A DNA stretch of 64,000 nucleotides from Chamaelirium japonicum (GCA_947650365.1 OX393550.1:121212374-121276373); one strand, 5' to 3'; counted from the stretch's first letter, positions 11,392-26,089 are shown. The notes: generated by a model from the letters alone, not told the origin. A program made the numbers and translations.

Positions 11392-14300
11392 CACTATCTA
11401 TTCTAATTCATTCGTACGATCCATTCTAATTCATTCGCACGATCCATTCTAATTCATTCATACGATCCATTCTATTTCATTCGTACAATAGATCATATGA
11501 GTGTGAATGAATTAGAATGGATCATGCGAATGAATTAGAATGGATCGTATTAATGAATTAGAATGGATCGTGCGAATGAATTAGAATGGATCGTACGAAT
11601 GAGTAAGAATGGATCGTGCGAATGAATTAGAATGGATCATATGAATGAATTAGAATAGATCGTATGAATAAATTAGAATGGATCGTGCGAATAAATTAGA
11701 ATGGATCGTATGAATGAATTAGAATAGATTGTGCGAATGAATTAGAATGGATCGTACGAATGAATTAGAAAGGATACATTCGTGCGAATGAATTAGAATG
11801 GATCGTATGAATGAATTAGAATCGATCGTACGAATGAATTAGAATGGATCATGCGAATGAATTAGAATGGATCGTGCGAATGAATTAGAATGGATCAAAC
11901 GAATGAATTAGAATGGATCGTACGAAAGAATTAGAATAGATTGTGCGAATGAATTAGAATGGATCGTACGAATGAATTAGAATGGATCGTACGAATGAAT
12001 TAGAATGGATCGTACGAATGAATTAGAATGGATTGCACGAATGAATTAGAATGGATCGTGCTAATGAATTAGAATGGAACGTGCGAATGAATTAGAATGG
12101 ATCGTGCGAATGAATTAGAATGGATCGTACGAATGAATTAGAATGGATCGTACGAATGAATTAGAATGGATCGTTCGAATGAATTAGAATAGATTGTGCG
12201 AATGAATTAGAATGGATCGTACGAATGAATTAGAAAGGATACATTCGTGCGAATGAATTAGAATGGATCGTATGAGTGTGAATGAATTAGAATGGATCGT
12301 GCAAATGAATTAGAATGGATCGTATTAATGAATTAGAATGGATCGTGCGAATGAATTAGAATGGATCGTACGAATGAGTAAGAATGGATCGTGCGAATGA
12401 ATTAGAATGGATCATATGAATGAATTAGAATGGATCGTATGAATGAATTAGAATGGATCGTGCGAATAAATTAGAATGAATCGTATGAATGAATTAGAAT
12501 AGATTGTGCGAATGAATTAGAATGGATCGTACGAATGAATTAGAATGGATACATTCGTGCGAATGAATTAGAATGGATCGTATGAATGAATTAGAATCGA
12601 TTGTACGAATGAATTAGAATGGATCATGCGAATGAATTAGAATGGATCGTGCGAATGAATTAGAATGGATCGTACGAATGAAATAGAATGGACTGTACGA
12701 ATGAGATAGAATGGATCGTACGAATGAATTAGAATGGATACATTCATGCGAATGAATTAGAATGGATCATACGAATGAATTAGAATGGATTCATTCGTGC
12801 GAATGAATTAGAATGGATCGTACAAATGAGTAAGAATGGATCGTACGAATGAATTAGAATGGATTGAATTAGAATGAATCGTACGAATGAATTAGAATGG
12901 ATCGTACGAATGAATTAGAATGGATTGAATTAGAATGAATCGTACGAATGAATTAGAATGAATCATACCGTACGAATGAATTAGAATGGATCATACGAAG
13001 GAATTAGAATGGACCGTACGAATGAATTAGAATGGATCGTACGAATGAATTAGAATGGATCGTACGAAGGAATTAGAATGGATCGTACGAAGGAATTAGA
13101 ATGGATAGTATGAATGAATTAGAATGGATACCTTCGTGCAAATGAATTAGAATGGATCGTACGAATGAGTAAGAATGGATCATACGACTGAAATAGAATG
13201 GATCGTATGAATGTATTAGAATGGATCGTGCGAATGAATTAGAATGGATAGTACGAATGAATTAGAATAGATTGTGCGAATGAATTAGAATGGATCGTAC
13301 GAATGAATTAGAATGGATCGTATGAATGAATTAGAATGGATCGTGTGAATGAATTAGAATAGATCGTACAAATGAATTAGAATGGATCGTACGAATTAAT
13401 TAGAATGGATCGTTCGAATGAATTAGAATAGATTGTGCGAATGAATTAGAATGGATCGTACGAATGAATTAGAAAGGATACATTCGTGCGAATGAATTAG
13501 AATGGATCGTATTAATGAATTAGAATGGATCGTATGATTGTGAATGAATTAGAATGGATCGTGCGAATGAATTAGAATGGATCGTATTAATGAATTAGAA
13601 TGGATCGTGCGAATGAATTAGAATGGATCGTACGAATGAGTAAGAATGGATCGTGCGAATGAATTAGAATGGATCATACGAATGAATTAGAATGGATCGT
13701 ATGAATGACTTAGAATGGAACGTGCGAATAAATTAGAATGGATCGTATGAATGAATTAGAATAGATTGTGCGAATGAATTAGAATGGATCGTACGAATGA
13801 ATTAGAATGGATACATTCGTGTGAATGAATTAGAATGGATCGTATGAATGAATTAGAATGGATCATGCGAATGAATTAGAATGGATCGTGCGAATGAATT
13901 AGAATGGATCGTACGAATGAAATAGAATGGATTGTACGAATGTGATAGAATGGATCGTACGAATGAATTAGAATGGATACATTCATGCGAATGAATTAGA
14001 ATGGATCATATGAATGAATTAGAATGGATCGTATGAATGAATTAGAATGGATCGTGCGAATAAATTAGAATGGATCGTATGAATGAATTAGAATAGATTG
14101 TGCGAATGAATTAGAATGGATCGTACGAATGAAATAGAATGGATTGTACGAATGAATTAGAATGGATACATTCGTGCGAATGAATTAGGATGGATCGTAT
14201 GAATGAAATAGAATGGATCATACGAATGAATTAGAATGGATTAAATTAGAATGAATCGTACGAATGAATTAGAATGAATCATACCGTACGAATGAATTAG

Positions 14301-14441
14301 AATGGATCATACGAAGGAATTAGAATGGATCGTACAAATGAATTAGAATGGATCGTACGAATGAATTAGAATGGATCGTACGAAGGAATTAGAATGGATC
14401 GTACAAAGGAATTAGAATGGATAGTACGAATGAATTAGAAT

Positions 14442-15470
14442 GGATACCCTCGTGCAAATGAATTAGAATGGATCGTACGAATGAGTAAGAATGGATCGTA
14501 CGAATGAAATAGAATGGATCGTATGAATGAATTAGAATGGATCGTGCGAATGAATTAGAATGGATCGTACGAATAAATTAGAATAGATTGTGCGAATGAA
14601 TTAGAATGGATCGTACGAATGAAGTAGAATGGATCGTACGACTGAATTAGAATGGATCGTATGAATGAATTAGAATGGATCGTGCGAATGAATTAGAATG
14701 GATCGTGCGAATGAATTAGAATAGATCGTACGAATGAATTAGAATGGATACATTCGTGCGAAAGAATTAGAATAGATCGTATGAATGAATTAGAATGGAT
14801 CGTATAAATGAAATAGAATGGATCGTACGAATGAATTAGAATGGATCGTGCGAATGAATTAGAATGGATCGTACGAATGAATTCGAATGGATCGTATGAA
14901 GGAATTAGAATGGATCGTACGAAGGAATTAGAATGGATAGTATGAATGAATTAGAATGGATACCTTCGTGCAAATGAATTAGAATGGATCGTACGAATGA
15001 CTAAGAATGGATCGTACGAATGAAATAGAATGGATCGTATGAATGAATTAGAATGGATCGTGCGAATGAATTAGAATGGATCGTACGAATAAATTAGAAT
15101 AGATTGTGCGAATGAATTAGAATGGATCGTACGAATGAATTAGAATGGATCGTACGAATGAATTAGAATGGATCGTGCGAATGAATTAGAATGGATCATC
15201 GTGCGAATGAATTAGAATGGATCGTACGAATGAATTAGAATGGATACATTCGTGCGAAATAATTAGAATAGATCGTATGAATGAATTAGAATGGATCGTG
15301 TGAATGAAATAGAATGGATCGTACGAATGAATTAGAATGGATATCGTGCGAATGAATTAGAATGGATCGTACGAATGAATTAGAATGGATCGTACGAAGG
15401 AATTAGAATGGATCGTACGAATGAATTAGAAAGGATACATTCGAATTCATTCGTACGATCCATTCTAATT
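14442..15470. repeat. 516-bp tandem duplication in HOR-A unit 3
   Basis: Marker monomers at 14442 and 14958 are again 516 bp apart with the same internal order as in unit 2. The duplication therefore predates the copying of unit 2 and unit 3 from each other. Confidence 0.8.
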
Positions 15471-15601
15471 CCTTCGCACGATCCATATTCTAATTCATTC
15501 GCACGGTCCATTCTAATTCATTCGCACGATCCATTCTAATTCATTCATACGATCCATTCTAATTCATTCACACAATCCATTCTAATTCATTCTAATTTAT
15601 T

Positions 15602-15631
15602 CGTATGTGAGTGGATCGTGTTTTTTCGTGC
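15602..15631. other. T6 junction motif, copy 4
   Basis: T-run at 15621-15626 with the same flanks as copy 1. Confidence 0.85.
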
Positions 15632-15842
15632 TAATGAATTAGAATGGATCGTACGAATGAATTAGAAAGGATACATTCGTGCGAAAGAATTAGAATGGAT
15701 CGTATGAATGAATTAGATTGGATCGTATAAATAAATTAGAATAGATCGTACGAATGAATTAGAATGGATCGTGCGAATGAATTAGAATGGATCGTGCGAA
15801 TGAATTAGAATGGATCGTGCGAATGAATTAGAATGGATCGTA

Positions 15843-15932
15843 CGAATGAATTAGAATGGATCGTACGAATGAATTAGAATGGATCGTACGATCCATTCTA
15901 ATTCATTCGTACGATCCATTCTAATTCATTCG
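15843..15932. repeat. 90-bp perfect palindrome (F-to-R turnaround)
   Basis: Centred at 15887/15888 with 45-bp arms. Cassette copy 4. Confidence 0.9.
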
Positions 15933-18900
15933 CACTATCTATTCTAATTCATTCGTACGATCCATTCTAATTCATTCGCACGATCCATTCTAATTCATTC
16001 ATACGATCCATTCTATTTCATTCGTACAATAGATCATATGAGTGTGAATGAATTAGAATGGATCATGCGAATGAATTAGAATGGATCGTATTAATGAATT
16101 AGAATGGATCGTGCGAATGAATTAGAATGGATCGTACGAATGAGTAAGAATGGATCGTGCGAATGAATTAGAATGGATCATATGAATGAATTAGAATGGA
16201 TCGTATGAATAAATTAGAATGGATCGTGCGAATAAATTAGAATGGATCGTATGAATGAATTAGAATAGTTTGTGCGAATGAATTAGAATGGATCGTACGA
16301 ATGAATTAGAATGGATACATTCGTGCGAATGAATTAGAATGGATCGTATGAATGAATTAGAATCGATCGTACGAATGAATTAGAATGGATCATGCGAATG
16401 AATTAGAATGGATCGTGCGAATGAATTAGAATGGATCATACGAATGAATTAGAATGGATCGTACGAAAGAATTAGAATAGATTGTGCGAATGAATTAGAA
16501 TGGATCGTACGAATGAATTAGAATGGATCGTACGAATGAATTAGAATGGATCGTACGAATGAATTAGAATGGATCGCACGAATGAATTAGAATGGATCGT
16601 GCTAATGAATTAGAATGGAACGTGCGAATGAATTAGAATGGATCGTGCGAATGAATTAGAATGGATCGTACGAATGAATTAGAATGGATCGTACGAATGA
16701 ATTAGAATGGATCGTTCGAATGAATTAGAATAGATTGTGCGAATGAATTAGAATGGATCGTACGAATGAATTAGAAAGGATACATTCGTGCGAATGAATT
16801 AGAATGGATCGTATGAGTGTGAATGAATTAGAATGGATCGTGCAAATGAATTAGAATGGATCGTATTAATGAATTAGAATGGATCGTGCGAATGAATTAG
16901 AATGGATCGTACGAATGAGTAAGAATGGATCGTGCGAATGAATTAGAATGGATCATATGAATGAATTAGAATGGATCGTATGAATGAATTAGAATGGATC
17001 GTGCGAATAAATTAGAATGAATCGTATGAATTAATTAGAATAGATTGTGCGAATGAATTAGAATGGATCGTACGAATGAATTAGAATGGATACATTCGTG
17101 CGAATGAATTAGATTGGATCGTATGAATGAATTAGAATCGATTGTACGAATGAATTAGAATGGATCATGCGAATGAATTAGAATGGATCGTGCGAATGAA
17201 TTAGAATGGATCGTACGAATGAAATAGAATGGATTGTACGAATGAGATAGAATGGATCGTACGAATGAATTAGAATGGATACATTCATGCGAATGAATTA
17301 GAATGGATCATACGAATGAATTAGAATGGATTCATTCGTGCGAATGAATTAGAATGGATCGTACAAATGAGTAAGAATGGATCGTACGAATGAATTAGAA
17401 TGGATTGAATTAGAATGAATCGTACGAATGAATTAGAATGGATCGTACGAATGAATTAGAATGGATTGAATTAGAATGAATCGTACGAATGAATTAGAAT
17501 GAATCATACCGTACGAATGAATTAGAATGGATCATACGAAGGAATTAGAATGGATCGTACGAATGAATTAGAATGGATCGTACGAATGAATTAGAATGGA
17601 TCGTACGAATGAATTAGAATGGATCGTACGAAGGAATTAGAATGGATAGTATGAATGAATTAGAATGGATACCTTCGTGCAAATAAATTAGAATGGATCG
17701 TACGAATGAGTAAGAATGGATCATACGACTGAAATAGAATGGATCGTATGAATGTATTAGAATGGATCGTGTGAATGAATTAGAATGGATCGTACGAATG
17801 AATTAGAATAGATTGTGCGAATGAATTAGAATGGATCGTACGAATGAATTAGAATGGATCGTATGAATGAATTAGAATGGATCGTGTGAATGAATTAGAA
17901 TAGATCGTACAAATGAATTAGAATGGATCGTACGAATTAATTAGAATGGATCGTTCGAATGAATTAGAATAGATTGTGCGAATGAATTAGAATGGATCGT
18001 ACGAATGAATTAGAAAGGATACATTCGTGCGAATGAATTAGAATGGATCGTATGAGTGTGAATGCATTAGAATGGATCGTGCGAATGAATTAGAATGGAT
18101 CGTATTAATGAATTAGAATGGATCGTATGATTGTGAATGAATTAGAATGGATCGTGCGAATGAATTAGAATGGATCGTATTAATGAATTAGAATGGATCG
18201 TGCGAATGAATTAGAATGGATCGTACGAATGAGTAAGAATGGATCGTGCGAATGAATTAGAATGGATCATACGAATGAATTAGAATGGATCGTATGAATG
18301 AATTAGAATGGATCGTGCGAATAAATTAGAATGGATCGTATGAATGAATTAGAATAGATTGTGCGAATGAATTAGAATGGATCGTACGAATGAATTAGAA
18401 TGGATACATTCGTGTGAATGAATTAGAATGGATCGTATGAATGAATTAGAATCGATCGTACGAATGAATTAGAATGGATCATGCGAATGAATTAGAATGG
18501 ATCGTGCGAATGAATTAGAATGGATCGTACGAATGAAATAGAATGGATTGTACGAATGAGATAGAATGGATCGTACGAATGAATTAGAATGGATACATTC
18601 ATGCGAATGAATTAGAATGGATCATATGAATGAATTAGAATGGATCGTATGAATGAATTAGAATGGATCGTGCGAATAAATTAGAATGGATCATATGAAT
18701 GAATTAGAATAGATTGTGCGAATGAATTAGAATGGATCGTACGAATGAAATAGAATGGATTGTACGAATGAATTAGAATGGATACATTCGTGCGAATGAA
18801 TTAGGATGGATCGTATGAATGAATTAGAATGGATCGTACGAATGAATTAGAATGGATTGAATTAGAATGAATCGTACGAATGAATTAGAATGAATCATAC

Positions 18901-19742
18901 CGTACGAATGAATTAGAATGGATCATACGAAGGAATTAGAATGGATCGTACAAATGAATTAGAATGGATCGTACGAATGAATTAGAATGGATCGTACGAA
19001 GGAATTAGAATGGATCGTACAAAGGAATTAGAATGGATAGTACGAATGAATTAGAATGGATACCTTCGTGCAAATGAATTAGAATGGATCGTACGAATGA
19101 GTAAGAATGGATCGTACGAATGAAATAGAATGGATCGTATGAATGAATTAGAATGGATCGTGCGAATGAATTAGAATGGATCATACGAATAAATTAGAAT
19201 AGATTGTGCGAATGAATTAGAATGGATCGTACGAATGAAGTAGAATGGATCGTACGACTGAATTAGAATGGATCGTATGAATGAATTAGAATGGATCGTG
19301 CGAATGAATTAGAATGGATCGTGCGAATGAATTAGAATGGATCGTACGAATGAATTAGAATGGATACATTCGTGCGAAAGAATTAGAATAGATCGTATGA
19401 ATGAATTAGAATGGATCGTATGAATGAAATAGAATGGATCGTACGAATGAATTAGAATGGATCGTGCGAATGAATTAGAATGGATCGTACGAATGAATTA
19501 GAATGGATCGTACGAAGGAATTAGAATGGATCGTACGAAGGAATTAGAATGGATCGTACGAATGAATTAGAAAGGATACATTCGAATTCATTCGTACGAT
19601 CCATTCTAATTCCTTCACACGATCCATATTCTAATTCATTCGCACGATCCATTCTAATTCTTTCGCACGATCCATTCTAATTCATTCATACGATCCATTC
19701 TAATTCATTCACACAATCCATTCTAATTCATTCTAATTAATT

Positions 19743-19772
19743 CGTATGTGAGTGGATCGTGTTTTTTCGTGC
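19743..19772. other. T6 junction motif, copy 5
   Basis: T-run at 19762-19767. The R monomer just upstream ends TAATTAATTCG instead of TAATTTATTCG, otherwise as copy 1. Confidence 0.85.
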
Positions 19773-20003
19773 TAATGAATTAGAATGGATCGTACGAATG
19801 AATTAGAAAGGATACATTCGTGCGAAAGAATTAGAATGGATCGTATGAATGAATTAGATTGGATCGTATAAATGAATTAGAATAGATCGTACGAATGAAT
19901 TAGAATGGATCGTGCTAATGAATTAGAATGGATCGTGCAAATGAATTAGAATGGATCGTGCGAATGAATTAGAATGGATCGTACGAATGAATTAGAATGG
20001 ATC

Positions 20004-20053
20004 GTACGAATGAATTAGAATGGATCGTACGATCCATTCTAATTCATTCGTAC
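20004..20053. repeat. 50-bp perfect palindrome (F-to-R turnaround)
   Basis: Centred at 20028/20029. The arms are perfect for 25 bp, then broken by one transition (GTACG against GTACA), after which pairing resumes. Cassette copy 5. Confidence 0.88.
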
Positions 20054-21197
20054 AATCCATTCTAATTCATTCGCATTATCTATTCTAATTCATTCGTTCG
20101 ATCCATTCTAATTCATTCACACGATCCATTCTAATTCATTCATACGATCCATTCTATTTCATTCGTACAATAGATCGTATGAGTGTGAATGAATTAGAAT
20201 GGATCATGCGAATGAATTAGAATGGATCGTATTAATGAATTAGAATGGATCGTGCGAATGAATTAGAATGGATCGTACGAATGAGTAAGAATGGATCGTG
20301 CGAATGAATTAGAATGGATCATATGAATGAATTAGAATGGATCGTATGAATGAATTAGAATGGATCGTGCGAATAAATTAGAATGGATCGTATGAATGAA
20401 TTAGAATAGATTGTGCGAATGAATTAGAATGGATCGTACGAATGAATTAGAATGGATACATTCGAGCGAATGAATTAGAATGGATCGTATGAATGAATTA
20501 GAATCGATCGTACGAATGAATTAGAATGGATCATGCGAATGAATTAGAATGGATCGTGCGAATGAATTAGAATGGATCGTACGAATGAAATAGAATGGAT
20601 TGTACGAATGAGATAGAATGGATCGTACGAATGAATTAGAATGGATACATTCATGCGAATGAATTAGAATGGATCATACAAATGAATTAGAATGGATTCA
20701 TTCGTGCGAATGAAGTAAAATGGATCGTACGAATGAGTAAAAATGGATCGTACGAATGAATTAGAATGGATTGAATTAGAATGAATCGTACGAATGAATT
20801 AGAATGGATCGTAGGAATGAATTAGACTGGATCATACGAATGAATTAGAATTTATCGTACGAAGGAATTAGAATAGATCGTACGAAGGAATTAGAATGGA
20901 TAGTACGAATGAATTAGAATGGATACCTTCGTGCAAATGAAATAGAATGGATCGTACGAATGAGTAAGAATGGATCGTACGAATGAAATAGAATGGATCG
21001 TATGAATGAATTAGAATGGATCGTGCGAATGAATTAGAATGGATCGTACGAATGAATTAGAACAGATTGTGCGAATGAATTAGAATGGATCGTACGAATG
21101 AATTAGAATGGATCGTACGAATGAATTAGAATGGATCGTATGAATGAATTAGAATGGATCGTGCGAATAAATTAGAATGGATCGTACGAATGAAATA

Positions 21198-21225
21198 GAA
21201 TGGATTCGCACGAATGTATCCATTC
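21198..21225. repeat. F-to-R turnaround, GGATTCGCACG type, copy 1
   Basis: GAATGGAT and ATCCATTC form inverted arms around a 12-nt centre. The R side opens with the reverse complement of the 28-bp monomer. The F side is always a GAATGAAATAG monomer. Confidence 0.88.
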
Positions 21226-22505
21226 TAATTCATTCGTACGATCCATTCTAATTCATTCGTACAATCCGTTCTAATTCATTCGTACAATCCATTAGAATAT
21301 GGATCGTACGAAGGAATTAGAATGGATCGTACGAATGAATTAGAATGGGTCGTTTGAGTGAATGCGAATGGATCGTGCAAATGAATTAGAATGGATTGTA
21401 CGAATGAATTAGAATGGATCATTCGAATGAACTAGAATAGATTGTGCGAATGAATTAGAATGGATCGTACGAATGAATTAGAAAGGATACATTCGTGCGA
21501 ATGAATTAGAATGGATCGTATGAGTGTGAATGAATTAGAATAGATCGTGCGAATGAATTAGAATGGATCGTATTAATGAATTAGAATGGATCGTGCGAAT
21601 GAATTAGAATGGATCGTACGAATGAGTAAGAATGGATCGTGCGAATGAATTAGAATGGATCATATGAATGAATATGAATGGATCGTATGAATGAATTAGA
21701 ATGGATCGTGTGAATAAATTAGAATGGATCGTATGAATGAATTAGAATAGATTGTGCGAATGAATTAGAATGGATCGTACGAATGAATTAGAATAGATAC
21801 ATTCGTGCGAATGAATTAGAATGGATCGTATGAATGAATTAGAATCGATCGTACGAATGAATTAGAATGGATCATGGGAATGAATTAGAATGGATCGTAC
21901 GAATGAATTAGAATGGATCGTACGAATGAAATAGAATGGATTGTACGAATGAGATAGAATGGATCGTACGAATGAATTAGAATGGATACATTCGTGCGAA
22001 TGAATTAGAATGGATCATACGAATGAATTAGAGTGGACACATTCGTACAAATGAATTAGAATGGATCGTACGAATGAATTAGAATGGATACATTCGTGCG
22101 AATGAATTAGAATGGATCGTACGAATGAATTAGAATGGATCGTATGAATGAATTAGAATGGATCGTGCGAATGAATTAGAATAGATCGTACGAATGAATT
22201 AGAATGGATCGTACGAATGAATTAGAGTGGATACATTCGTACAAATAAATTAGAATGGATCGTACGAATGAATTAGAATGGATCGTATGAATGAATTAGA
22301 ATGGATCGTGCGAATGAATTAGAATGGATCATATGAAGGAATTAGAATGGATCGTACGAATGAATTAGAATGGATCGTACGAATGAATTAGAATGGATCG
22401 TACGAATGAATTAGAATGGATCGTACGAATGAATTAGAATGGATCGTATGAATGAATTAGAATGGATCGTGCGAATGAATTAGAATGGATCGTACGAATG
22501 AAATA

Positions 22506-22533
22506 GAATGGATTCGCACGAATGTATCCATTC
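22506..22533. repeat. F-to-R turnaround, GGATTCGCACG type, copy 2
   Basis: Same sequence as at 21198, again preceded by GAATGAAATAG. Confidence 0.88.
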
Positions 22534-24450
22534 TAATTCATTCGTACGATCCATTCTAATTCATTCGCACGATCCATTCTAATTCATTCATACGATCCAT
22601 TCTAATTCATTCGTACGATCCATTCTAATTCATTCGCACGAATGTATCCATTCTAATTCATTCGTACGATCAATTCTAATTCATTTGTACGAATGTATCC
22701 ACTCTAATTCATTCGTATGATCCATTCTAATTCATTCGCACGAATGTATCCATTCTAATTCATTCGTACGATCCATTCTAATTCATTCGTACGATCCATT
22801 CTAATTCATTCGTACGATCCATTCTAACTCCTTCGTATGATCCATTCTAATTCATTCGGACGAATGTATCCATTCTAATTCATTCGTACGATCCATTCTA
22901 ATTCATTCGTACGATCCATTCTAATTCCTTCGTATGATCCATTCTAATTCATTCGCACGAATGTATCCATTCTAATTCATTCGTACGATCCATTCTAATT
23001 CATTCGTACGATCCATTCTAAATCCTTCGTATGATCCATTCTAATTCATTCGTACAATCAATTCTAATTCATACGATCCATTCTAATTCATTCGCACAAT
23101 CTATTCTAATTCATTCGTACGATCCATTCTAATTCATTCGTACGATCCATTCTAATTCATTCGTACGATCCATTTTAATTCATTCGCACGATCCATTCTA
23201 ATTCATTCATACGATCCATTCTAATTCATTCGTACGATCCATTCTAATTTCTTCATATGATCTATTCTAATTCGTTCGTACGATTTCGTACGATCCATTC
23301 AAATTCATTCGCACGAATCTATCCATTCTAATTCATTTAGAATGGATTGTACGAATGAGATAGAATGGATCGTATGAATGAATTAGAATGGATACATTCA
23401 TGCGAATGAATTAGAATGGATCATACGAATGAATTAGAATGGATTCATTCGTGCGAATGAATTACAATGGATCCTACGAATGAGTAAGAATGGATCGTAC
23501 GAATGAATTAGAATGGATTGAATTAGAATGAATCGTACGAATGAATTAGAATGGATCGTACGAATGAATTGGAATGGATACATTCGTGCGAATGAATTAG
23601 AATGGATCGTATGAATGAATTAGAGTGGATACATTCATACAAATGAATTAGAATGGATCGTACGAATGAATTAGAATGGATACATTCGTGCGAATGAATT
23701 AGAATGGATCATATGAATGAATTAGAATGGATTGTTTGAGTGAATGCGAATGGATCGTGTGAATGAATTAGAATGGATTGTAGGAATGAATTAGAATGGA
23801 TCGATTGAATTAGAATGGATGGTACGAATGAAATAGAATGGATCGTACGAATGAATTGGAATGGATACATTCGTGTGAATGAATTAGAATGGATCGTATG
23901 AATGAATTAGAGTGGCTACATTCGTACAAATGAATTAGAATGGATCGTACGAATGAATTAGAATGGATACATTCGTGCGAATGAATTAGAATGGATCATA
24001 TAAATGAATTAGAATGGATCGTTTGAGTGAATGCGAATGGATCGTGCGATTGAATTAGAATGGATTGTACGAATAAATTAGAATGGATCGTACGAATGAA
24101 TTAGAATGGATACATTCGTGCGAATGAATTACAATGGATCGTATGAAAGAATTAGAATGAATCGTACGAATGAATTAGAATGGATCGTACGAATGAATTA
24201 GAATGGATCGTACGAATGAATTAGAATGGATTGAATTAGAATGAATCGTACGAATGAATTAGAATGAATCACACCGTACGAATGAATTAGAATGGATCGT
24301 ACGAATGAATTAGAATGGACCGTACGAATGAATTAGAATGGATTGTGCGATTGAATTAGAATGGATCGTATGAATGAATTAGAAAGGATCGTATGAATGA
24401 ATTAGAATGGATCGTGCGAATGAATTAGAATGGATCGTATGAATGAAATA

Positions 24451-24478
24451 GAATGGATTCGCACGAATGTATCCATTC
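24451..24478. repeat. F-to-R turnaround, GGATTCGCACG type, copy 3
   Basis: Same junction. It marks the left edge of the part of copy A that aligns without a break to copy B. Confidence 0.88.
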
Positions 24479-26053
24479 TAATTCATTCGTACGATCCATT
24501 CTAATTATTCGTACAATCCATTCTAATTCATTCGGACGATCCATTCGCATTCACTCAAACGATCCATTCTAATTCATTCATATGATCCATTCTAATTCAT
24601 TCGCACGAATGTATCCATTCTAATTCATTCGTACGATCCATTCTAATTCATTTGTATGAATGTATCCACTCTAATTCATTCATACGATCCATTCTAATTC
24701 ATTCGCACGAATGTATCCATTCCAATTCATTCGTACGATCCATTCTAATTCATTTGCACAATCTATTCTAATTCATTCGTACGATCTATTCTAATTCATT
24801 AGCATGATCCATTCTAATTCATTCGTACGATCTATTCTATTTCATTCGTACAATCCATTCTTACTCAATCGTATGATCCATTCTAATCCATTCGCACAAT
24901 CTATTCTAATTCATTCGTACGATCCATTCTATTTCATTCGTACGATCCATTCTAATTCATACGATCCATTCTATTTCATTCATACGATCCATTTTAATTC
25001 ATTCGCACGATCCATTCTAATTCATTCATACGATCCATTCTAATTCATTCGTACGATCCATTCTAATTTCTTCGTATGATCTATTCTAATTCCTTCGTAC
25101 GATCCATTCTAATTCCTTCGTACGATCCATTCAAATTTATTCGCACGAATCTATCCATTCTAATTCATTCGTACGATCCATTCTAATTCAATCGCACGAT
25201 CCATTCTAATTCATTAATACGATCCAATCTAATTCATTCATACGATCTATTCTAATTAGTTCGCACGAATATATCCTTTCTAATTCATTCGTACGATCCA
25301 AATTCATTTATCCGTACGATCTATTCTATTTCATTCGTACGATCCATTCTTATCGTACGATCCATTCTAATTCAATCCATTCTAATTCATTCATACGATC
25401 CATTCTAATTCATTCTTACGGTCCATTCTAATTCATTCCTACGATTCATTCTAATTCAATCCATTCTAATTCATTCCTAAGATCCATTCTATTTCATTCG
25501 TACGATCCATTCTTACTCATTCGTACGATCCATTCGTATCCATTCTAATTCATTCGTACGATCTATTCTAATTCATTCGTACGATCCATTCTAATTCCTT
25601 CGTACGGTCCATTCTAATTCATTCGTACGATCCATTCTAATTCATTCGCACGATCCATTCTAATTCATTCGTACGATCCATTCTATTTCATTCATACGAT
25701 CCATTCTAATTCATTTATACGATCTATTCTAATTCTTTCGCACGAATATATCCATTCTAATTCATTCGTACGATCCATTCTAATTCATTCGTTCGATCCA
25801 TTCTAATTCATTCGTACGATCCATTCTAATTCATTCGCACGATCCATTCTAATTCATGCATACGATCCAATCTAATTCATTCATACGATCCATTCTAATT
25901 CATTCGCACGAATGTATCCATTCTAATTCATTCGTATGTTCCATTCTAATTCATTCGTACGATCCATTTAAATTCATTCATACGATCCGTTCTAATTCAT
26001 TCGTACAATCCATTCTAATTCTTTCACATGATTCATTCTAATTCATTCATACG

Positions 26054-26089
26054 ATCCATTCTAATTCATACGAATGAATTAGAATGGAT
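26054..26089. repeat. R-to-F turnaround with 4-bp spacer (copy A)
   Basis: The 16-bp arms ATCCATTCTAATTCAT and its complement flank the spacer ACGA. The same junction lies at 53295-53330 in copy B. Confidence 0.85.

Larger units (their letters stand above)
10902..11500. repeat. Inverted cassette of HOR-A, copy 3
   Basis: Spacings are 178, 266 and 144 bp, as in copies 2, 4 and 5. Confidence 0.9.
10902..15442. repeat. HOR-A unit 3 (4541 bp)
   Basis: Marker positions: GAATTC 10902, T6 11080, palindrome centre 11346, return-to-F junction 11490. It carries the same 516-bp duplication as unit 2 (GGATACC at 14442 and 14958). Units 2 and 3 also share private variants, such as GGATACCCTCGTGC and GGATATCGTGC, so they are probably the closest relatives in the array. 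Confidence 0.9.
15443..16041. repeat. Inverted cassette of HOR-A, copy 4
   Basis: Spacings are 178, 266 and 144 bp, as in copies 2, 3 and 5. Confidence 0.9.
15443..19583. repeat. HOR-A unit 4 (4141 bp)
   Basis: Marker positions: GAATTC 15443, T6 15621, palindrome centre 15887, return-to-F junction 16031. The 516-bp duplication is absent, so its length returns close to unit 1, the difference being 46 bp or two monomers. Confidence 0.9.
19584..20182. repeat. Inverted cassette of HOR-A, copy 5
   Basis: Spacings are 178, 266 and 144 bp. The return junction reads AGATCGTATG here instead of AGATCATATG, and the right palindrome arm has a C-to-T type change 26 bp from the centre. This is the most diverged of the five cassettes. 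Confidence 0.88.
19584..20570. repeat. HOR-A unit 5, truncated
   Basis: The cassette is complete (GAATTC 19584, T6 19762, palindrome centre 20028, return-to-F junction 20172). The following F block matches unit 4 for only about 400 bp. Near 20570 the order of variant monomers departs from the other units, which marks the right edge of the HOR-A array. The edge position is approximate. Confidence 0.75.
20570..24450. repeat. Mixed F/R satellite between HOR-A and copy A
   Basis: Blocks: F to 21202, R 21206-21291, F 21292-22510, R 22515-23336, F 23337-24455. No gene is present. Two of the F-to-R switches use the GGATTCGCACGAATGTATCC junction. Near 23590-24130, pieces carrying GAGTGGATACATTCGTAC and GTTTGAGTGAATGCG variants repeat about 300 bp apart, a small local duplication. 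Confidence 0.85.

Noticed and set aside
2217..20182. Transposable element behind the HOR-A cassette (terminal inverted repeats)
   Set aside because: The inverted segments are satellite monomers themselves. There is no coding sequence, no target-site duplication and no unique internal sequence.
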